A stretch of 64,000 nucleotides of DNA from Amycolatopsis sp. FDAARGOS 1241 (GCF_016889705.1 NZ_CP069526.1:6386001-6450000); one strand, 5' to 3'. Counted from the stretch's first letter, positions 42,525 to 53,169 are shown. The notes: generated by a model from the sequence alone, not told the origin. A program made the numbers and translations.

Positions 42525-42794
42525 ATGCCGGAGAAACGAGTCACCGTGGCCAGCAAGGTGGGCCTGCACGCCCGGCCGGCCGCGCTGGTCGCCAAGGCGG
42601 CCGCGGCTCAGCCCGTCGCGGTGAGCATCGCCAAGGCCGGCGGCAACCCGGTGGCCGCCGGCAGCGTGCTCAACCTGATGACGCTCGCCGCCGCCCACGG
42701 CGACGAGGTCGTCATCAGCGCCGAGGACGGGGAGGGCGCCGAGGCCGCGGTCGACGCGGTCGCGCAGCTCGTCGCCACCGACCTCGACGCGTAA
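42525..42794 (+). CDS. ptsH: HPr phosphocarrier protein
   Basis: An 89-residue HPr with the phospho-histidine at H15 (KVGLHARPAALV) and the serine-46-type segment AAGSVLNLMTLAA. It follows EIIC by 31 bp and completes the transporter relay except for Enzyme I, whose gene is not in the window. Confidence 0.95.
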   Translation: MPEKRVTVASKVGLHARPAALVAKAAAAQPVAVSIAKAGGNPVAAGSVLNLMTLAAAHGDEVVISAEDGEGAEAAVDAVAQLVATDLDA

Positions 42795-42895
42795 GCAGGT
42801 ACCGCTCCGGGGCAGCCGCGCGGGGCCGTCCGGTGCCGGGAAATCCGGTGCCGGGTGGCCCCTTCGCGCGTTTCGGAGATGTTTAAGCTGGCGGT

Positions 42896-43711
42896 ATGGA
42901 GAGCCTGCGCCTGATCGACGACTGGCCGGTGGACAACGCCGCGGCCGCGGTGGTTTCGGCCGACGGCGAGGTGCGCGGCCGCCACGGCGACACCACCCGC
43001 GTGTTCCGCCTGGCCTCGGTGACCAAGCTGTTCACCGCCTACACCGCGCACATCGCGCTCGAAGAGGGAGTGGTCGAGCTCGACACCCCGGCGGGCCCCG
43101 AGGGCTCGACCGTGCGCCACCTGCTCGCCCACACCTCCGGCCTGGCGTTCGACGCGCACAAGGCCATGGCCGAACCGGGCACCCGGCGGCTGTACTCCAA
43201 CGCGGGGTTCGAAGTGCTGGCGGAAACCCTGGCGGAGCACTCGGGGATCGCGTTCGCCGACTACCAGCGGGAAGCCCTCTTCCACCCCCTCGGCCTGACC
43301 GCCACGACCCTCGACGGCTCCCCCGCCGCCGGCGCTTCGTCCACTGTGGACGACCTGCTCACGTTCGCCGCCGAGCTGCAGGCCCCGAAGCTGCTCGCGC
43401 CGGAGACAATGGCCGCTGCCACGGAGGTCGCGTTCCCCGGCCTCAACGGAGTGCTGCCCGGCTTCGGCCACCAGAAGCCCAACGACTGGGGGCTCGGGTT
43501 CGAACTGCGCGACCACAAGAGCCCGCACTGGACGGGGTCGAACAGCTCACCCCGGACGTTCGGCCACTTCGGCCAATCCGGCACGTTCCTCTGGGTGGAC
43601 CCCGACGCGCGGCACGCGTGCGTCGCGCTGACGGATCGCTCGTTCGGCCCCTGGGCGGCGGAGGTGTGGCCGAAGTTCACGGATGCAGTGCTTGCCGAGG
43701 TCCGGGGCTGA
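42896..43711 (+). CDS. Serine hydrolase of the beta-lactamase / class C PBP family
   Basis: A 271-residue cytoplasmic-looking protein (no signal peptide). SxxK appears as LASVTKLFTAY, YxN as RRLYSNAGFEV, and the third motif as FGHFGQSGTFLW. LLAHTSGL is also typical of this family. The substrate is unknown; such enzymes include esterases and D-aminopeptidases. Confidence 0.88.
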   Translation: MESLRLIDDWPVDNAAAAVVSADGEVRGRHGDTTRVFRLASVTKLFTAYTAHIALEEGVVELDTPAGPEGSTVRHLLAHTSGLAFDAHKAMAEPGTRRLYSNAGFEVLAETLAEHSGIAFADYQREALFHPLGLTATTLDGSPAAGASSTVDDLLTFAAELQAPKLLAPETMAAATEVAFPGLNGVLPGFGHQKPNDWGLGFELRDHKSPHWTGSNSSPRTFGHFGQSGTFLWVDPDARHACVALTDRSFGPWAAEVWPKFTDAVLAEVRG

Positions 43712-43831
43712 AGGTTGGTCGTTGTGCGGGGTGCGGTCCTGCACAGGGTCGGCTGCGGTTGGTCTGCGGCTGGGATGCGGTCCTGTGCGGGGCGTGTCGC
43801 GTGGCGTATGCACCCCGAAGCTCGAGTGTGA

Positions 43832-43894
43832 CTACGGCCGCTGACCCCGTGACAAGGCGGGAAAGCGTGCCTTGCCACGGGGTCGGCGGCCGTA
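43832..43894. terminator. Long bidirectional hairpin between convergent genes
   Basis: An imperfect stem of about 25 bp (43833-43858 with 43869-43894) lies in the 281-bp gap between the serine hydrolase and the dehydrogenase. An outer CCGAAGCT/AGCTTCGG pair (43815-43822 and 43899-43906) extends it. The rest of this gap shows no gene. Confidence 0.6.
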
Positions 43895-43992
43895 TTGAAG
43901 CTTCGGACCGAGGCGCCGGGCAGGGGCTGGGCGCATCCTCGGTGCGCAGGTGAGGGTGCGTTGCGGTGGGTGGGTGGCTGGGTCTTCTGTGG

Positions 43993-44934
43993 TCACTCCA
44001 TGACGCGGATCGGTGTTCCCGCTTGGAAAGCCGCGATGTCTTCCACCGCGTCGCGGTAGAAGATCTCGTACGTCTCCTTGCTGACGTAGCCGACGTGGGG
44101 CGTGAGGATGACGTTGTCCAGCCCCCGCACCGGGTGGTCTGCGGGCAGCGGTTCGATGTCGTAGACGTCCAGCGCCGCGGCGGCGATCTTCTTGTCCCGC
44201 AAGGCGGCCAGCAAGGCGGCCTCGTCGACGATCGGGCCGCGGGAGGTGTTCACCAGCAGGGCCGTCGGCTTCATGCGGGCGAGTTCGGGCGCCCCGACGA
44301 GGCCGCGGCTGCGCTCCGACAGCACCACATGCACGGAAAGCACGTCACTGCGTTCGAACAGCTCGTCCTTCGACACCGCGGTCACGCCGTGTTCGGCGGC
44401 GCGCTCGGGCGTCAGGTTCGGGCTCCACGCGATCGTCTCCATTCCGAAGGCCTGCCCGATCTTCGCCGAAGCGCTCCCCAGGCGTCCCAACCCGAGCAGG
44501 CCCAGCGTCTTGCCGCTGAGCACCGTGCCGACACCGACCTGCCAGCCGCCGTCGCGCATCGAGCGCACGTCGGCCGGGAGGTTCCGGGCGGCGGCCAGGA
44601 TCAGCGCCCAGGTGTGCTCCAGCGTCGGCGGCCCCAGGTAACCCGTCGCCGACACCACGACGCCGTTGCGCTTCGCGGCTTCGAGGTCGATAGCCGCGTT
44701 GCGCCGGCCCGTGCTGACGAGCAGCTTGAGGTGCGGCAGCCGGTCGAGCACTTCGGCCGGGAACCGCGTGCGTTCCCGCATCGCGACGACCGCGTCGAAC
44801 CCGGCGAGCCGGCGCACCACGTCGTCGGGCCCGCTGAAGGCCTCGGTGAAGACCTCGATGTCGGCGCCGAGGGAAGCCCAGTCGGCGTAGGTGAGCGCGA
44901 CGTTCTGGTAGTCGTCGAGGATCGCGATCTTCAT
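43993..44934 (-). CDS. D-2-hydroxyacid dehydrogenase family protein
   Basis: A 313-residue NAD-dependent oxidoreductase. The Rossmann motif is LGLLGLGRLGSASAKIGQAFGM; catalytic segments are VNTSRGPIVDEAALLAAL (Arg), AALDVYDIEPL (Glu) and VILTPHVGYVSKETYE (His). ATG 44934 gives the family start MKIAILDDYQN. The substrate cannot be told from sequence; glyoxylate or 3-phosphoglycerate-type roles are possible. Confidence 0.88.
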   Translation of the reverse strand: MKIAILDDYQNVALTYADWASLGADIEVFTEAFSGPDDVVRRLAGFDAVVAMRERTRFPAEVLDRLPHLKLLVSTGRRNAAIDLEAAKRNGVVVSATGYLGPPTLEHTWALILAAARNLPADVRSMRDGGWQVGVGTVLSGKTLGLLGLGRLGSASAKIGQAFGMETIAWSPNLTPERAAEHGVTAVSKDELFERSDVLSVHVVLSERSRGLVGAPELARMKPTALLVNTSRGPIVDEAALLAALRDKKIAAAALDVYDIEPLPADHPVRGLDNVILTPHVGYVSKETYEIFYRDAVEDIAAFQAGTPIRVME

Positions 44935-44953
44935 GCGCCCCACCGTAGCCCGC

Positions 44954-45598
44954 TCACGCCCGCAGCACAGCGGCCTGCTCGACGTCGAGCCCGGCGCCCG
45001 TCCAGCGGATCCCCCGCAGGTCACGCACAACCGGCGAAGCGGGCGAATCCAGCGCCCCCGCCCCGACGCCGACGACGGCCGCCGGTTTCGCCGCCACCGC
45101 CGCCGCGAGTCCGTTGCCGCTGTCCTCGAAGATCGCGCACTCGCCGATCGGCACGCCGGCGCGCCGCGCCCCGAGCAGGTAGCCCGCGGGGTCCGGTTTG
45201 CCGCGTTCGACGTCCTCGGCGGTGATCACCACGGGCGGCACCGGCAATCCCGCCGCGGTCAGCCGTGCGTGCAGCAGCGGCGCCGACGCCGATGTGACCA
45301 CGGCCCAGTTCCCGGCCAGGCCGGCGAGGAGCTCGGCCGCACCCGGGATCGCGACGGTGGTGCCGGCGTCGCCGATCTCCAGTTCGTCGATCCGGCGCAG
45401 TCCTTCCGCGGCTCTGGTTTCGGGCAGGAACCGGCGCACGGTCTCGGCGGACCGCCGGCCGTGCACCCCGTCGAGCACGGCCGCCGGGTCGAGCCCGTGT
45501 TCGGTCGCCCACCGCGTCCACGACCGCTCCCCGGACGCGGTGGAGTCGACGAGCACGCCGTCGGCGTCGAACAGCACGGCACGACAGTTCAGGTTCAC
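44954..45598 (-). CDS. HAD-superfamily hydrolase
   Basis: A 214-residue phosphatase of HAD subfamily IA: motif I FDADGVLVDST, motif II VVTSASAPL, motif III GKPDPAGYLLGARR and motif IV IFEDSGNGLAAA. It resembles sugar phosphatases and phosphoglycolate-phosphatase-like proteins. The GTG start at 45598 overlaps the upstream fusion gene (GTGA). Confidence 0.9.
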   Translation of the reverse strand: MNLNCRAVLFDADGVLVDSTASGERSWTRWATEHGLDPAAVLDGVHGRRSAETVRRFLPETRAAEGLRRIDELEIGDAGTTVAIPGAAELLAGLAGNWAVVTSASAPLLHARLTAAGLPVPPVVITAEDVERGKPDPAGYLLGARRAGVPIGECAIFEDSGNGLAAAVAAKPAAVVGVGAGALDSPASPVVRDLRGIRWTGAGLDVEQAAVLRA

Positions 45599-46857
45599 TG
45601 TTCTCCTGCCACACAACGGAAGTAGAGGAACCGCGGCTTCGTCCGCAGCAACCGCGCGACCCGCGGATCCGCTTCGTCCGCTTCGGCCACCGGTTGCGGT
45701 TCCACCAGCCGGTCGACGGTGAACCCGGCGTCGCGCACCGCGTCGAACGTCTCGCTGAGCGGCCGCCGGTAGAACTGCACGCGCTGTCGGTACGACCCGA
45801 GCGGGAACTCGTCGTCGAGCAGCTCGGTCTCGAAGTAGTTCTCGCGGTCGAACCAGTGCCAGTCCTCACCGGGGTGGTGCACGGAGAACACGAGCAGCCC
45901 GCCCGGGCGCAGCACGCGGTGGAATTCGCGCAGCGCCGGACCGAAATCCGCCAGGTAGTGCAACACGAGGGACGCCGTGACGACATCGACGGAACTGTCC
46001 TCAAGGGACAGTGGCTGCGCCAGGTCGGCGACCTCGAACTCCGCGACGGCCCCGAATTCCTTGCGGGCCAGCGAGATCAGGCCCTGGCTCACGTCGAGGC
46101 CCAGCACGTCCGCGCCGCGCGCGGCCAGCAGCGCACTGAGGTGCCCGGCCGCGCAACCGGCGTCGAGCACGCGCTTGCCCGCGACGTCGCCGGCCAGCTC
46201 GACGATCGCCGGCCGGTCGTAGAGGGCGTTCGTCACGCTCTTCGCCGCGTGGTCGGCGTACGCCTGGCTGAACTCGTCGTACTGCGCGGCGCGGGCGCGG
46301 GCGATGATCTCGTCGATCACTTCGGACTTCGCGTCGGCGTAGTTCTGGATGTAGCGCCATGTTTTCGCGGCCAGCTCACGCTTCTTGGCGAGGTAGGTGG
46401 CCAGTTCTTCGGGGTGGGCGCGAAGCCGGTCGCGGAAGAGCAGGTAGCGCTCGGTCTGGCCGTTGCCCGGCGAGTGCACGTGGAGGTTCACCCGCGGGTC
46501 CGAACCGGACAAGGCACGGTGTTTCTCCCACTCGGGTTCGCGGATCACCAGCCGATAGCCCGCCGCTTCCAGCGCCGGGAGGTAGGCGGGTTCGTCGTCG
46601 GAATCCGGGACCTCCAGCAGGATGTCGATGATCGGCTTGGCGGCGAGGCCGGGCACCGACGTGGACCCGACGTGTTCGAGCAGCAGCACCCGCTCCCCCA
46701 GCGCGGCGCGGATGCGCTCGGCTTCACCCTCGAACAACGCGGGCCACCGCGGGTCGTACTCGGCGAGGTGCACCGTACTGTCGAGCCGGGGTGCTTCGTC
46801 GACCCACGCGTTCTGGATCTCCTCGTCGCTGTGCGGCGGCTGGCTGGTGGCCGGCAT
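45595..46857 (-). CDS. GrpB-family nucleotidyltransferase-like / SAM methyltransferase fusion
   Basis: A 420-residue two-domain protein. Residues about 25-190 are a GrpB (UPF0157) domain: VHLAEYDPRWPALFEGEAERI, LLEHVGSTSVPGLAAKPIIDILL and RVNLHVHSPGNGQTERYLLFRD. Residues about 195-420 are a class I methyltransferase with motif I VLDAGCAAGHLSALLAARGA, DVVTASLVLHYLADFG and LRPGGLLVFSVHHP. The GrpB segment has the GST nucleotidyltransferase-like motif. Substrates are unknown. The fusion and the overlap with the HAD gene suggest a small-molecule or tRNA modification unit. Confidence 0.85.
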   Translation of the reverse strand: MPATSQPPHSDEEIQNAWVDEAPRLDSTVHLAEYDPRWPALFEGEAERIRAALGERVLLLEHVGSTSVPGLAAKPIIDILLEVPDSDDEPAYLPALEAAGYRLVIREPEWEKHRALSGSDPRVNLHVHSPGNGQTERYLLFRDRLRAHPEELATYLAKKRELAAKTWRYIQNYADAKSEVIDEIIARARAAQYDEFSQAYADHAAKSVTNALYDRPAIVELAGDVAGKRVLDAGCAAGHLSALLAARGADVLGLDVSQGLISLARKEFGAVAEFEVADLAQPLSLEDSSVDVVTASLVLHYLADFGPALREFHRVLRPGGLLVFSVHHPGEDWHWFDRENYFETELLDDEFPLGSYRQRVQFYRRPLSETFDAVRDAGFTVDRLVEPQPVAEADEADPRVARLLRTKPRFLYFRCVAGEQ

Positions 46858-46922
46858 GCGTTCCCCCTGATCAGGTCGAGATGGGCAGTCGGCCAGACTA
46901 ACAGCCGACCGCCATCCCGTCC

Positions 46923-47786
46923 TCAGGAAATCGGCAGCGGCAGGAGATCGCCGGTCGCCGCCCGCAGCGCCGCGCGCATCGGTTCCCGCGGCGCGCGCCG
47001 CCCGGTGAAGTGCTCCGCCTGGCCGAACGCCTGGTGCAGCAACATGTCCAGCCCGGTCGCAAGCCGGCCGCCGCGCGCGGTGACGGCCTCGGCCAGCGGC
47101 GTCGGCCACGGGTGGTAGATCACGTCGAGCACGCTGGGCACCGCGGCGAGCGCCGCGGCGTGCGGCCGCACCGCGTCCGGCGGCACGGTGTTCACGAGCA
47201 CGGCGGTGCGCGCCGCCAGGTCCGGAAAGTCCACTTCGGACCACCGGAGCACGTCGACCTCGAGGCCCGCGCGCTCGGCCGCGTCGAGCGTCTCCCCCGC
47301 GCGCGCCGGTTCGCGCACCACGAGGCTCGCCGCCGCCACGCCCAGCGCCGCCAGCCCCACGACCGCCGCGGCCGCCGTGCCACCGGCGCCGAGCACCACG
47401 GCCCGGTCACCCGGCGAAGGCGTGTAGCCGCCCGCTGCCCGCAGCGCACCGGTGACGCCGTCGACATCGGTGCAGTCGGCGAGCCAGCCACCCTCGACGC
47501 GCACCAGCGTGTTGGCGGCGCCGACCGCCGCCGCGCGCGGTGTGGTCTCCGTGGCGTGCTCGAGCGCGCACCGCTTGCCGGGCATCGTCACCGACAGGCC
47601 GACCCACTCGGGGCCGAGCCCGTCGACGAAGCCCGGCAGCTCGTCGGCGTCGGTCTCCACCCGCTCGTAGGTCCAGCCGGTCAGCCCGAGCGCCTCGAAC
47701 GCCGCGCGGTGCAACACCGGTGAGAGCGAGTGCTCCACCGGTTTGCCCAGCACCGCCGCTTTGCGCGGCACGTCAGAAGACACCAC
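46923..47786 (-). CDS. aroE: Shikimate dehydrogenase
   Basis: Reduces 3-dehydroshikimate with NADPH. The 287-residue product has the substrate-binding VLGKPVEHSLSPVLHRAAF, GLSVTMPGKR (catalytic Lys region), and the nucleotide-binding VVLGAGGTAAAAVVGLAALG. The C-terminus DMLLHQAFGQAEHFTG is typical. GTG 47786 overlaps mltG by 14 bases. The mltG-aroE order is common in actinobacteria; the other aro genes are about 11 kb away. Confidence 0.94.
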   Translation of the reverse strand: MVSSDVPRKAAVLGKPVEHSLSPVLHRAAFEALGLTGWTYERVETDADELPGFVDGLGPEWVGLSVTMPGKRCALEHATETTPRAAAVGAANTLVRVEGGWLADCTDVDGVTGALRAAGGYTPSPGDRAVVLGAGGTAAAAVVGLAALGVAAASLVVREPARAGETLDAAERAGLEVDVLRWSEVDFPDLAARTAVLVNTVPPDAVRPHAAALAAVPSVLDVIYHPWPTPLAEAVTARGGRLATGLDMLLHQAFGQAEHFTGRRAPREPMRAALRAATGDLLPLPIS

Positions 47787-50019
47787 GTTGCTGCGCCAAG
47801 AGCCGGTTCTTGTTGTGCTCGGTGTTGGTCGAGGCGAAGCAGGAGTGCCCGTCCTTCTCGCACTTCACGAAGTACAGCCAGTTGCCTTCCGCCGGATCGA
47901 GCGCCGCCTTGATGGCGGCCGTGCTCGGCACACCGATCGGGGTCGGCGGGAGATCGTAGTTCAGGTACGTGTTGTACGGACCGGGGGCTTGGCGATCCGC
48001 GGTGTTGGTCAGCAGGGTCGGTTTGTCGACCACGTAGTTCACGGTGGAGTCGAGCCCCAGCTTGATCCTCTGGTCGAGCCGGTTGTAGATGACCCGCGAG
48101 ATCTTCGGGAAGTCGTCGGTGATCGCCTCGCGCTCGATCAGCGACGCGATGATCAGCGTCCGGTACGGTGTCTGCTTCGGCCCGGTGTTCTGCGCGCTGA
48201 GGCCCGCGGCCTGGATCGCGTCGGCGGACTGCTTGATGAGGTTCGTCATCAGCTCCGTCGCGCTCCAGCCCGGTTTGACGTCGTAGAGTCCCGGCGCGAT
48301 GAGTCCTTCGATGCGCTTGTCCTTGCTCAACGCCTTCTGCGAGTCGTTCACCGCCCAGTCGGGCACGCCGAGGGTCTTGAGGTCGGCGTCGGCGACCGTC
48401 TTGCGCAGCTCGTCGGTGGAGATGCAGGTGCTCTTGCCGTCGAGGTCGGCGCACGAGGCCTTCGAGATCAGCGAGTAGATCCCAGGCGCGACCTTGTCGC
48501 CGGGCTGCTTGACGTCGTCGAGCTGCATGTACGGGCGGATTTCGAGCCGCCCGACGTGCGCGGCCGGCGACGTGATCAGGGTGACCGCGCTGTCGCCGGA
48601 CATGTGCTGCTTGAGCAGGTAGTAGCCCTGCTGGATGCGGCTGAGCGCCGTGTTGTCCTCACCGGCCTTGACGAACGCCTTCGTGCTCGCGACGACGCCC
48701 GCCTTCACCAGCTTGCTGCCGATGGCCGAGGTCGTGTCGCCGTCCTCGACCTGGATGAGCGCGCTGCCCTCGCCGGCGCCGTCGTAGTCGTCGTAGCCGA
48801 AGAGCTTGTGGTAGCCGTAGTACGCGCCGCCGGCGAAGAGCACGAGCACCATCAGCGCCGCGACCCAGCCGATCGCGCGCTTGCCGCGCTTGCGCCTTTT
48901 CTTGACGGGGGCGGGTTCTTCGGCGAACTCCTCTTCTTCGTACTCGGCGTCGGGGTCTTCGTCGTACTCGTCGTAAGCCTCGTCGTATTCGCCGTCGTAC
49001 TCGCGGTACTCGTCTTCGTAGTCGTCTTCGCCGAAGAGGTCATCGAACCGCTCACCCTCCTGCGGGGCGGGGTCCTGAACAGTCGGGAGCACGTCCGTCG
49101 GGTGCTCCACGGGCGGTGGCGGGCGCCGGCGCCGCGGACCGGGCTGCGGCTGGTCGCCCGGCCGGCCCAACCGGGGGTCGCGCGGCATGGAGCCTTCGGC
49201 GAACCGCGGGTCGGGCGGCATGGAACCATCCGGTGGGCCGGCGAACCGCGGGTCCGGCGGCATCGAACCGTCGGCCGGGCCATTGAAGCGCAGGTCCGGC
49301 GGCATGGAACCGTCCGGCGGACGGGCAAACCGCGGATCCGACGGCATCGAACCATCCAGCGGACCGTTGAACCGCGGGTCCGGCGGCATGGGGCCATCCG
49401 GCGGGCCGGTAAACCGCGGATCCGGCGGCATGGAGCCGTCCGGCGGCCCGGGGCGGCGGACCGGACGCGACGGACCCGGTTCGGGCATCGGGACGTCACC
49501 GGTGTCCGAGCGCGGACGGCGGCGCGGCGGTGGGGGCGCGACGTCGCCCGGTTCGGCCCGGGGACGGCGGCGCGGTGGACCAGGCGGCGGACCCGGTGGC
49601 GGCGGCACGTCGCCGGCACCGCGCGGATCGCCCGAAGGCTGCGGCAGGTCACCCCGCGACGGGGCAGCGGGAGGCGGCGGGACGTCGCCGGGGCCCGGAC
49701 GACGGCGGCGGCCGGTCGCGGGAGCCGGCGGGATTTCGGCGGGCAGCGCGACCTCGCCCGCGTCTTCACGACGCCGCCGGCGGCCACCGCTCGGCGGCGG
49801 AGGCGCCTCACCGGCGTCCTCGCGGCGCCGGCGCCGGCCACCGCTCGGAGGCGGAGCGGCGTCATACGGATCGGGGGCCGCGCGGCGCGAGCGCGCCGGC
49901 GGCGGGGGTACGTCGGGCGGGTTCTGCCGGCCGCGGCGGGGTTCACCCGCGGGAGGGTTTCCGGATTCACGGAGCCGGCGGCGGCCGCCCTGGTTCTCAG
50001 GACCGCGGGGGTCGGTCAT
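47773..50019 (-). CDS. mltG: Endolytic murein transglycosylase MltG with long repeat-bearing cytoplasmic tail
   Basis: Cleaves nascent peptidoglycan at the membrane. The 748-residue product is about twice the E. coli size. Residues 1-382 are a Pro/Arg/Gly-rich and then Asp/Glu/Tyr-rich disordered cytoplasmic tail; residues 58-90 hold a duplicated [14 protein letters not shown], and residues 191-285 hold seven 14-residue repeats. A basic stop (KKRRKRGKR) precedes one membrane helix (383-402), then the YceG domain. The catalytic Glu is in [12 protein letters not shown], followed by VIYNRLDQ and [12 protein letters not shown] 50019 opens the tail and overlaps ruvX by four bases. Confidence 0.93.
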   Translation of the reverse strand: MTDPRGPENQGGRRRLRESGNPPAGEPRRGRQNPPDVPPPPARSRRAAPDPYDAAPPPSGGRRRRREDAGEAPPPPSGGRRRRREDAGEVALPAEIPPAPATGRRRRPGPGDVPPPPAAPSRGDLPQPSGDPRGAGDVPPPPGPPPGPPRRRPRAEPGDVAPPPPRRRPRSDTGDVPMPEPGPSRPVRRPGPPDGSMPPDPRFTGPPDGPMPPDPRFNGPLDGSMPSDPRFARPPDGSMPPDLRFNGPADGSMPPDPRFAGPPDGSMPPDPRFAEGSMPRDPRLGRPGDQPQPGPRRRRPPPPVEHPTDVLPTVQDPAPQEGERFDDLFGEDDYEDEYREYDGEYDEAYDEYDEDPDAEYEEEEFAEEPAPVKKRRKRGKRAIGWVAALMVLVLFAGGAYYGYHKLFGYDDYDGAGEGSALIQVEDGDTTSAIGSKLVKAGVVASTKAFVKAGEDNTALSRIQQGYYLLKQHMSGDSAVTLITSPAAHVGRLEIRPYMQLDDVKQPGDKVAPGIYSLISKASCADLDGKSTCISTDELRKTVADADLKTLGVPDWAVNDSQKALSKDKRIEGLIAPGLYDVKPGWSATELMTNLIKQSADAIQAAGLSAQNTGPKQTPYRTLIIASLIEREAITDDFPKISRVIYNRLDQRIKLGLDSTVNYVVDKPTLLTNTADRQAPGPYNTYLNYDLPPTPIGVPSTAAIKAALDPAEGNWLYFVKCEKDGHSCFASTNTEHNKNRLLAQQRGVF
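49165..49449 (-). repeat. 42-bp tandem repeats in mltG
   Basis: Codes for residues 191-285 of MltG: seven units of the pattern [13 protein letters not shown] plus a variable residue (T, N or A); the seventh unit is shortened. Units differ at single positions, so the array is diverged but clearly tandem. Confidence 0.85.
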
Positions 50020-50516
50020 GACTCGCCTTTCCGGGCGCGCTGCGCGGCGGCGGCGTCGAGCCAGGCCTGCAGGATCTCGACAGCGGCGGCCTGGTCGACC
50101 ACCGCCCGCTGCTTGCGTCCCTTGACCCCCCGCGCCGACAGCATCCGGGAAGCGGTGACCGTCGTCAATCGTTCGTCGGCGAGACGCACCGGCACGTCGC
50201 CGATCCGCCCGGCGAGCTTGTCGGCGTACTCGACCGCGATCTGCGCGGCCGGTCCGGCCCGATTCGCCAGTGTCCTCGGCAAGCCCACAATCACCTCGAC
50301 CACCTCGTGTTCGGTGACGAGTTCGGCAAGCTTGTCCAGATCGCTGTCGTCCTTCGCATCACGGGAGAGGGTAACGAGCGGGCTGGCGAGGACGGGGGCG
50401 GGATCGCTGAGCGCGACCCCCACCCGGACAGACCCGACATCGACCCCGAGGCGCCTGCCGCGGCCCGGATCGGACTCACCCGGCCGATCCGGACCCCTCC
50501 GCGGACTAGCGGGCAA
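50016..50516 (-). CDS. ruvX: RuvX/YqgF pre-16S rRNA nuclease
   Basis: Putative Holliday-junction-resolvase-fold nuclease needed for 16S rRNA 5' maturation. Family motifs: [48 protein letters not shown] and [14 protein letters not shown]. The start is uncertain: no ATG or GTG lies just before [11 protein letters not shown], and TTG 50516 (166 residues, overlapping the alaS stop) is the nearest in-frame choice but lacks a clear ribosome-binding site. Confidence 0.88.
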   Translation of the reverse strand: MPASPRRGPDRPGESDPGRGRRLGVDVGSVRVGVALSDPAPVLASPLVTLSRDAKDDSDLDKLAELVTEHEVVEVIVGLPRTLANRAGPAAQIAVEYADKLAGRIGDVPVRLADERLTTVTASRMLSARGVKGRKQRAVVDQAAAVEILQAWLDAAAAQRARKGES

Positions 50517-53169
50517 CGCCGGCGACGGCCGCGCGCACCGCCGCGACAGCCTGCTCCGCGCCCGCCGAGTTGCTGCCGCCACCCTGGGCCATGTCCGGCT
50601 TGCCGCCACCGCGGCCACCGATCGCCTCGGCGAACGACGGCACGAGCTTGCCTGCCGCGATGCCCCGGTCGCGCGCCGCGGCCGTGGTCGCGACGACGAA
50701 CGCGATCTTGTCGCCCGACGGCGAGAACAGCGCGACCACGCCGGGCCGGTCGCCCAGCCGGCCGCGGACGTCGGACGCGAGCGCCCGCAACCCATTGCCG
50801 TCGACGTCCGGCACGACTTCGGCGACCACCGAGACACCGCCGGCATCCTGCGCCTTGCCGGCGAGCGCGCCCGCCGAGCCGAGCACCTGCTGCGTGCGCA
50901 GCTGCGCGATCTCCTTCTCCGCGGTCTTCAGCCGCGACAGCACGTCTTCGATGCGGCCGGGCAGCTCGTCGGTCGGCACCTTGAACGTGTTCGCCAGCTG
51001 CGACACGAGCAGCTGTTCCTTGCGGACGTACTTGAGCGCGTCCGGGCCCACCAGCGCCTCGACGCGGTGCACGCCCGACCCGATCGACGAGTCGCCCACG
51101 AGCTTCACGAGACCCAGCTGGCCGATGCGGTCCACGTGCGTGCCACCGCACAGCTCACGCGAGTAGTCGCCCATGTCGACCACGCGCACGTCGTTGCCGT
51201 ACTTCTCGCCGAACAGCGCGACCGCGCCGAGCTCGAGCGCCTTGTCCTTCGTGGTGATGTAGCTCTGGACCTCGGCGTCGGTCTGCAGGTAGTCGTTCAC
51301 CTCTTCCTCGACCTCGGTGAGGATGTCCGTGGACACCGAGGAGGGGGTGGTGAAGTCGAACCGCAGGCGCCCCGGCGAGTTCAGCGAACCGGCCTGCGCC
51401 GCGCGCTTGCCGTACGCGCCGCGCACGGCCGCGTGCACCAGGTGCGTGGCCGAGTGCGAGCGCTCGATCGACAGGCGCCGCGCCCCGTCGACCGAACCGG
51501 TGAGCTCGGTGCCGATGCCGACCTCGCCCTCGACGACCTCGACACGGTGCACGAACAGGCCTGGCACGATCTTCTGCACGTCGAGCACGTTGACCTTCGC
51601 GCCGTCGCCGAGCAGCACGCCGATGTCGGCGACCTGGCCACCGCTCTCGGCGTAGAACGGCGTGCGGTCGAGCACCAGCTCGGCCTTGTGTCCCGCGGCG
51701 ACGCTGCGCACCGGCTGCCCGTCCTCGAGCAGGCCGACGACCTTCGCGCTCGCCTGCAGCTCGGTGTAGCCGAGGAACTCGGTCTCGCCGTGCTGCTCCA
51801 GCAGCTTGCGGTACTCCGACAGGTCGCCGTGGCCGTGCTTGCGCTGCGCCGCGTCGGCCTTCGCGCGTTGCCGCTGCTCCTCCATGAGCGCGCGGAACCC
51901 GTCCTCGTCGACGGTCAGGCCCTGCTCGGAAGCCATCTCGAGCGTGAGGTCGATCGGGAAGCCGTAGGTGTCGTGCAGCTGGAACGCCTTGTCGCCCGCC
52001 AGCACGTCGCCACCGGACTTCTTGGTCTCCGCCGCCGCGAGGTCGAAGATGCGCGAACCGCTGCTGAGCGTGGCGAGGAACGCCTCCTCCTCCACGCGCA
52101 CGACCTCGGAGATCCGGTCGAAGTCCGTGACGAGGTTCGCGTACGTCGGGCCCATGGTGTCGCGCACGACCTCGGCGAACGCCTGCAGCACCGGCTCCTG
52201 CACGCCCAGCAGGCGCGTGGAGCGGATGATGCGGCGCAGCAGCCGGCGCAGCACGTAGCCACGGCCGTCGTTGCCCGGCGTGACGCCGTCACCGATGAGC
52301 AGCACGCCGGTGCGCGCGTGGTCGGCGATCACGCGGAAGCGGACGTCGTCGAGGTGGTTGGCGCCGTAGCGGCGGCCCGAGAACTCCTCGGCGCGGCCGA
52401 TCACCGGGCGGACGAGGTCGGTCTCGTAGACGTTCTCCACGCCCTGCAGGATCGTCGCGACGCGCTCGACGCCCATGCCGGTGTCGATGTTCTTCGCCGG
52501 CAGGTCACCGAGGATGGGGAAGCCCTTCTTGCCGGCGCCCTCACCCCGGATGTTCTGCATGAACACCAGGTTCCAGATCTCGATGTAGCGGTCCTCGTCG
52601 GCGACGGGCCCACCCTCGCGGCCGTAGTCGGGACCGCGGTCGTAGTAGATCTCGGAACTCGGGCCGCACGGGCCGGGGATGCCCATGGACCAGAAGTTGT
52701 CCTCCATGCCGCGCGACTGGATGCGCTCCGACGGCAGGCCGGTGAGCTTGCGCCACAGCCCCGCCGCTTCGGCGTCGTCCTCGAAGACGGTGGCCCAGAT
52801 GCGGTCGGGGTCGAGCCCGTAGCCGCCCTCGGCTTGCGGCCCGGTGATGAGCTCCCAGGCCGACTCGATCGCGCCTTCCTTGAAGTAGTCGCCGAACGAG
52901 AAGTTGCCGGCCATCTGGAAGAACGTGTTGTGCCGGGTGGTCTTGCCCACCTCGTCGATGTCCGGGGTGCGCACGCACTTCTGCACGGACGTCGCCCGCG
53001 GGTACGGCGGCGGCGCCTCACCCAGGAAGTACGGCTTGAACTGCACCATGCCGGCGTTCACGAACAGCAGGTTCGGGTCGTCCAGGATCAGCGAGGCGCT
53101 GGGCACGCGGGTGTGCCCCTTCGCCTCGAAGTGGCGCAGGAATCGGTCGGTGATCTCGTGTGTGTCCAC
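50506..53169 (-). CDS. alaS: Alanyl-tRNA synthetase
   Basis: The 887-residue product has the usual length and domains. Class II catalytic core: [33 protein letters not shown]. Editing domain with metal ligands: [12 protein letters not shown] and [12 protein letters not shown]-terminal oligomerisation/DHHA1 domain: [15 protein letters not shown]. The GTG at 53169 gives the family start [17 protein letters not shown]; the upstream in-frame ATG 53256 would add a proline-rich leader. Confidence 0.97.
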   Translation of the reverse strand: MDTHEITDRFLRHFEAKGHTRVPSASLILDDPNLLFVNAGMVQFKPYFLGEAPPPYPRATSVQKCVRTPDIDEVGKTTRHNTFFQMAGNFSFGDYFKEGAIESAWELITGPQAEGGYGLDPDRIWATVFEDDAEAAGLWRKLTGLPSERIQSRGMEDNFWSMGIPGPCGPSSEIYYDRGPDYGREGGPVADEDRYIEIWNLVFMQNIRGEGAGKKGFPILGDLPAKNIDTGMGVERVATILQGVENVYETDLVRPVIGRAEEFSGRRYGANHLDDVRFRVIADHARTGVLLIGDGVTPGNDGRGYVLRRLLRRIIRSTRLLGVQEPVLQAFAEVVRDTMGPTYANLVTDFDRISEVVRVEEEAFLATLSSGSRIFDLAAAETKKSGGDVLAGDKAFQLHDTYGFPIDLTLEMASEQGLTVDEDGFRALMEEQRQRAKADAAQRKHGHGDLSEYRKLLEQHGETEFLGYTELQASAKVVGLLEDGQPVRSVAAGHKAELVLDRTPFYAESGGQVADIGVLLGDGAKVNVLDVQKIVPGLFVHRVEVVEGEVGIGTELTGSVDGARRLSIERSHSATHLVHAAVRGAYGKRAAQAGSLNSPGRLRFDFTTPSSVSTDILTEVEEEVNDYLQTDAEVQSYITTKDKALELGAVALFGEKYGNDVRVVDMGDYSRELCGGTHVDRIGQLGLVKLVGDSSIGSGVHRVEALVGPDALKYVRKEQLLVSQLANTFKVPTDELPGRIEDVLSRLKTAEKEIAQLRTQQVLGSAGALAGKAQDAGGVSVVAEVVPDVDGNGLRALASDVRGRLGDRPGVVALFSPSGDKIAFVVATTAAARDRGIAAGKLVPSFAEAIGGRGGGKPDMAQGGGSNSAGAEQAVAAVRAAVAGVAR

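Noticed and set aside
43618..43953. Cysteine-rich ORF on the plus strand
   Set aside because: It overlaps the end of the serine hydrolase in another frame and runs through the terminator hairpin; the CxxC pairs come from GC-rich repeats.
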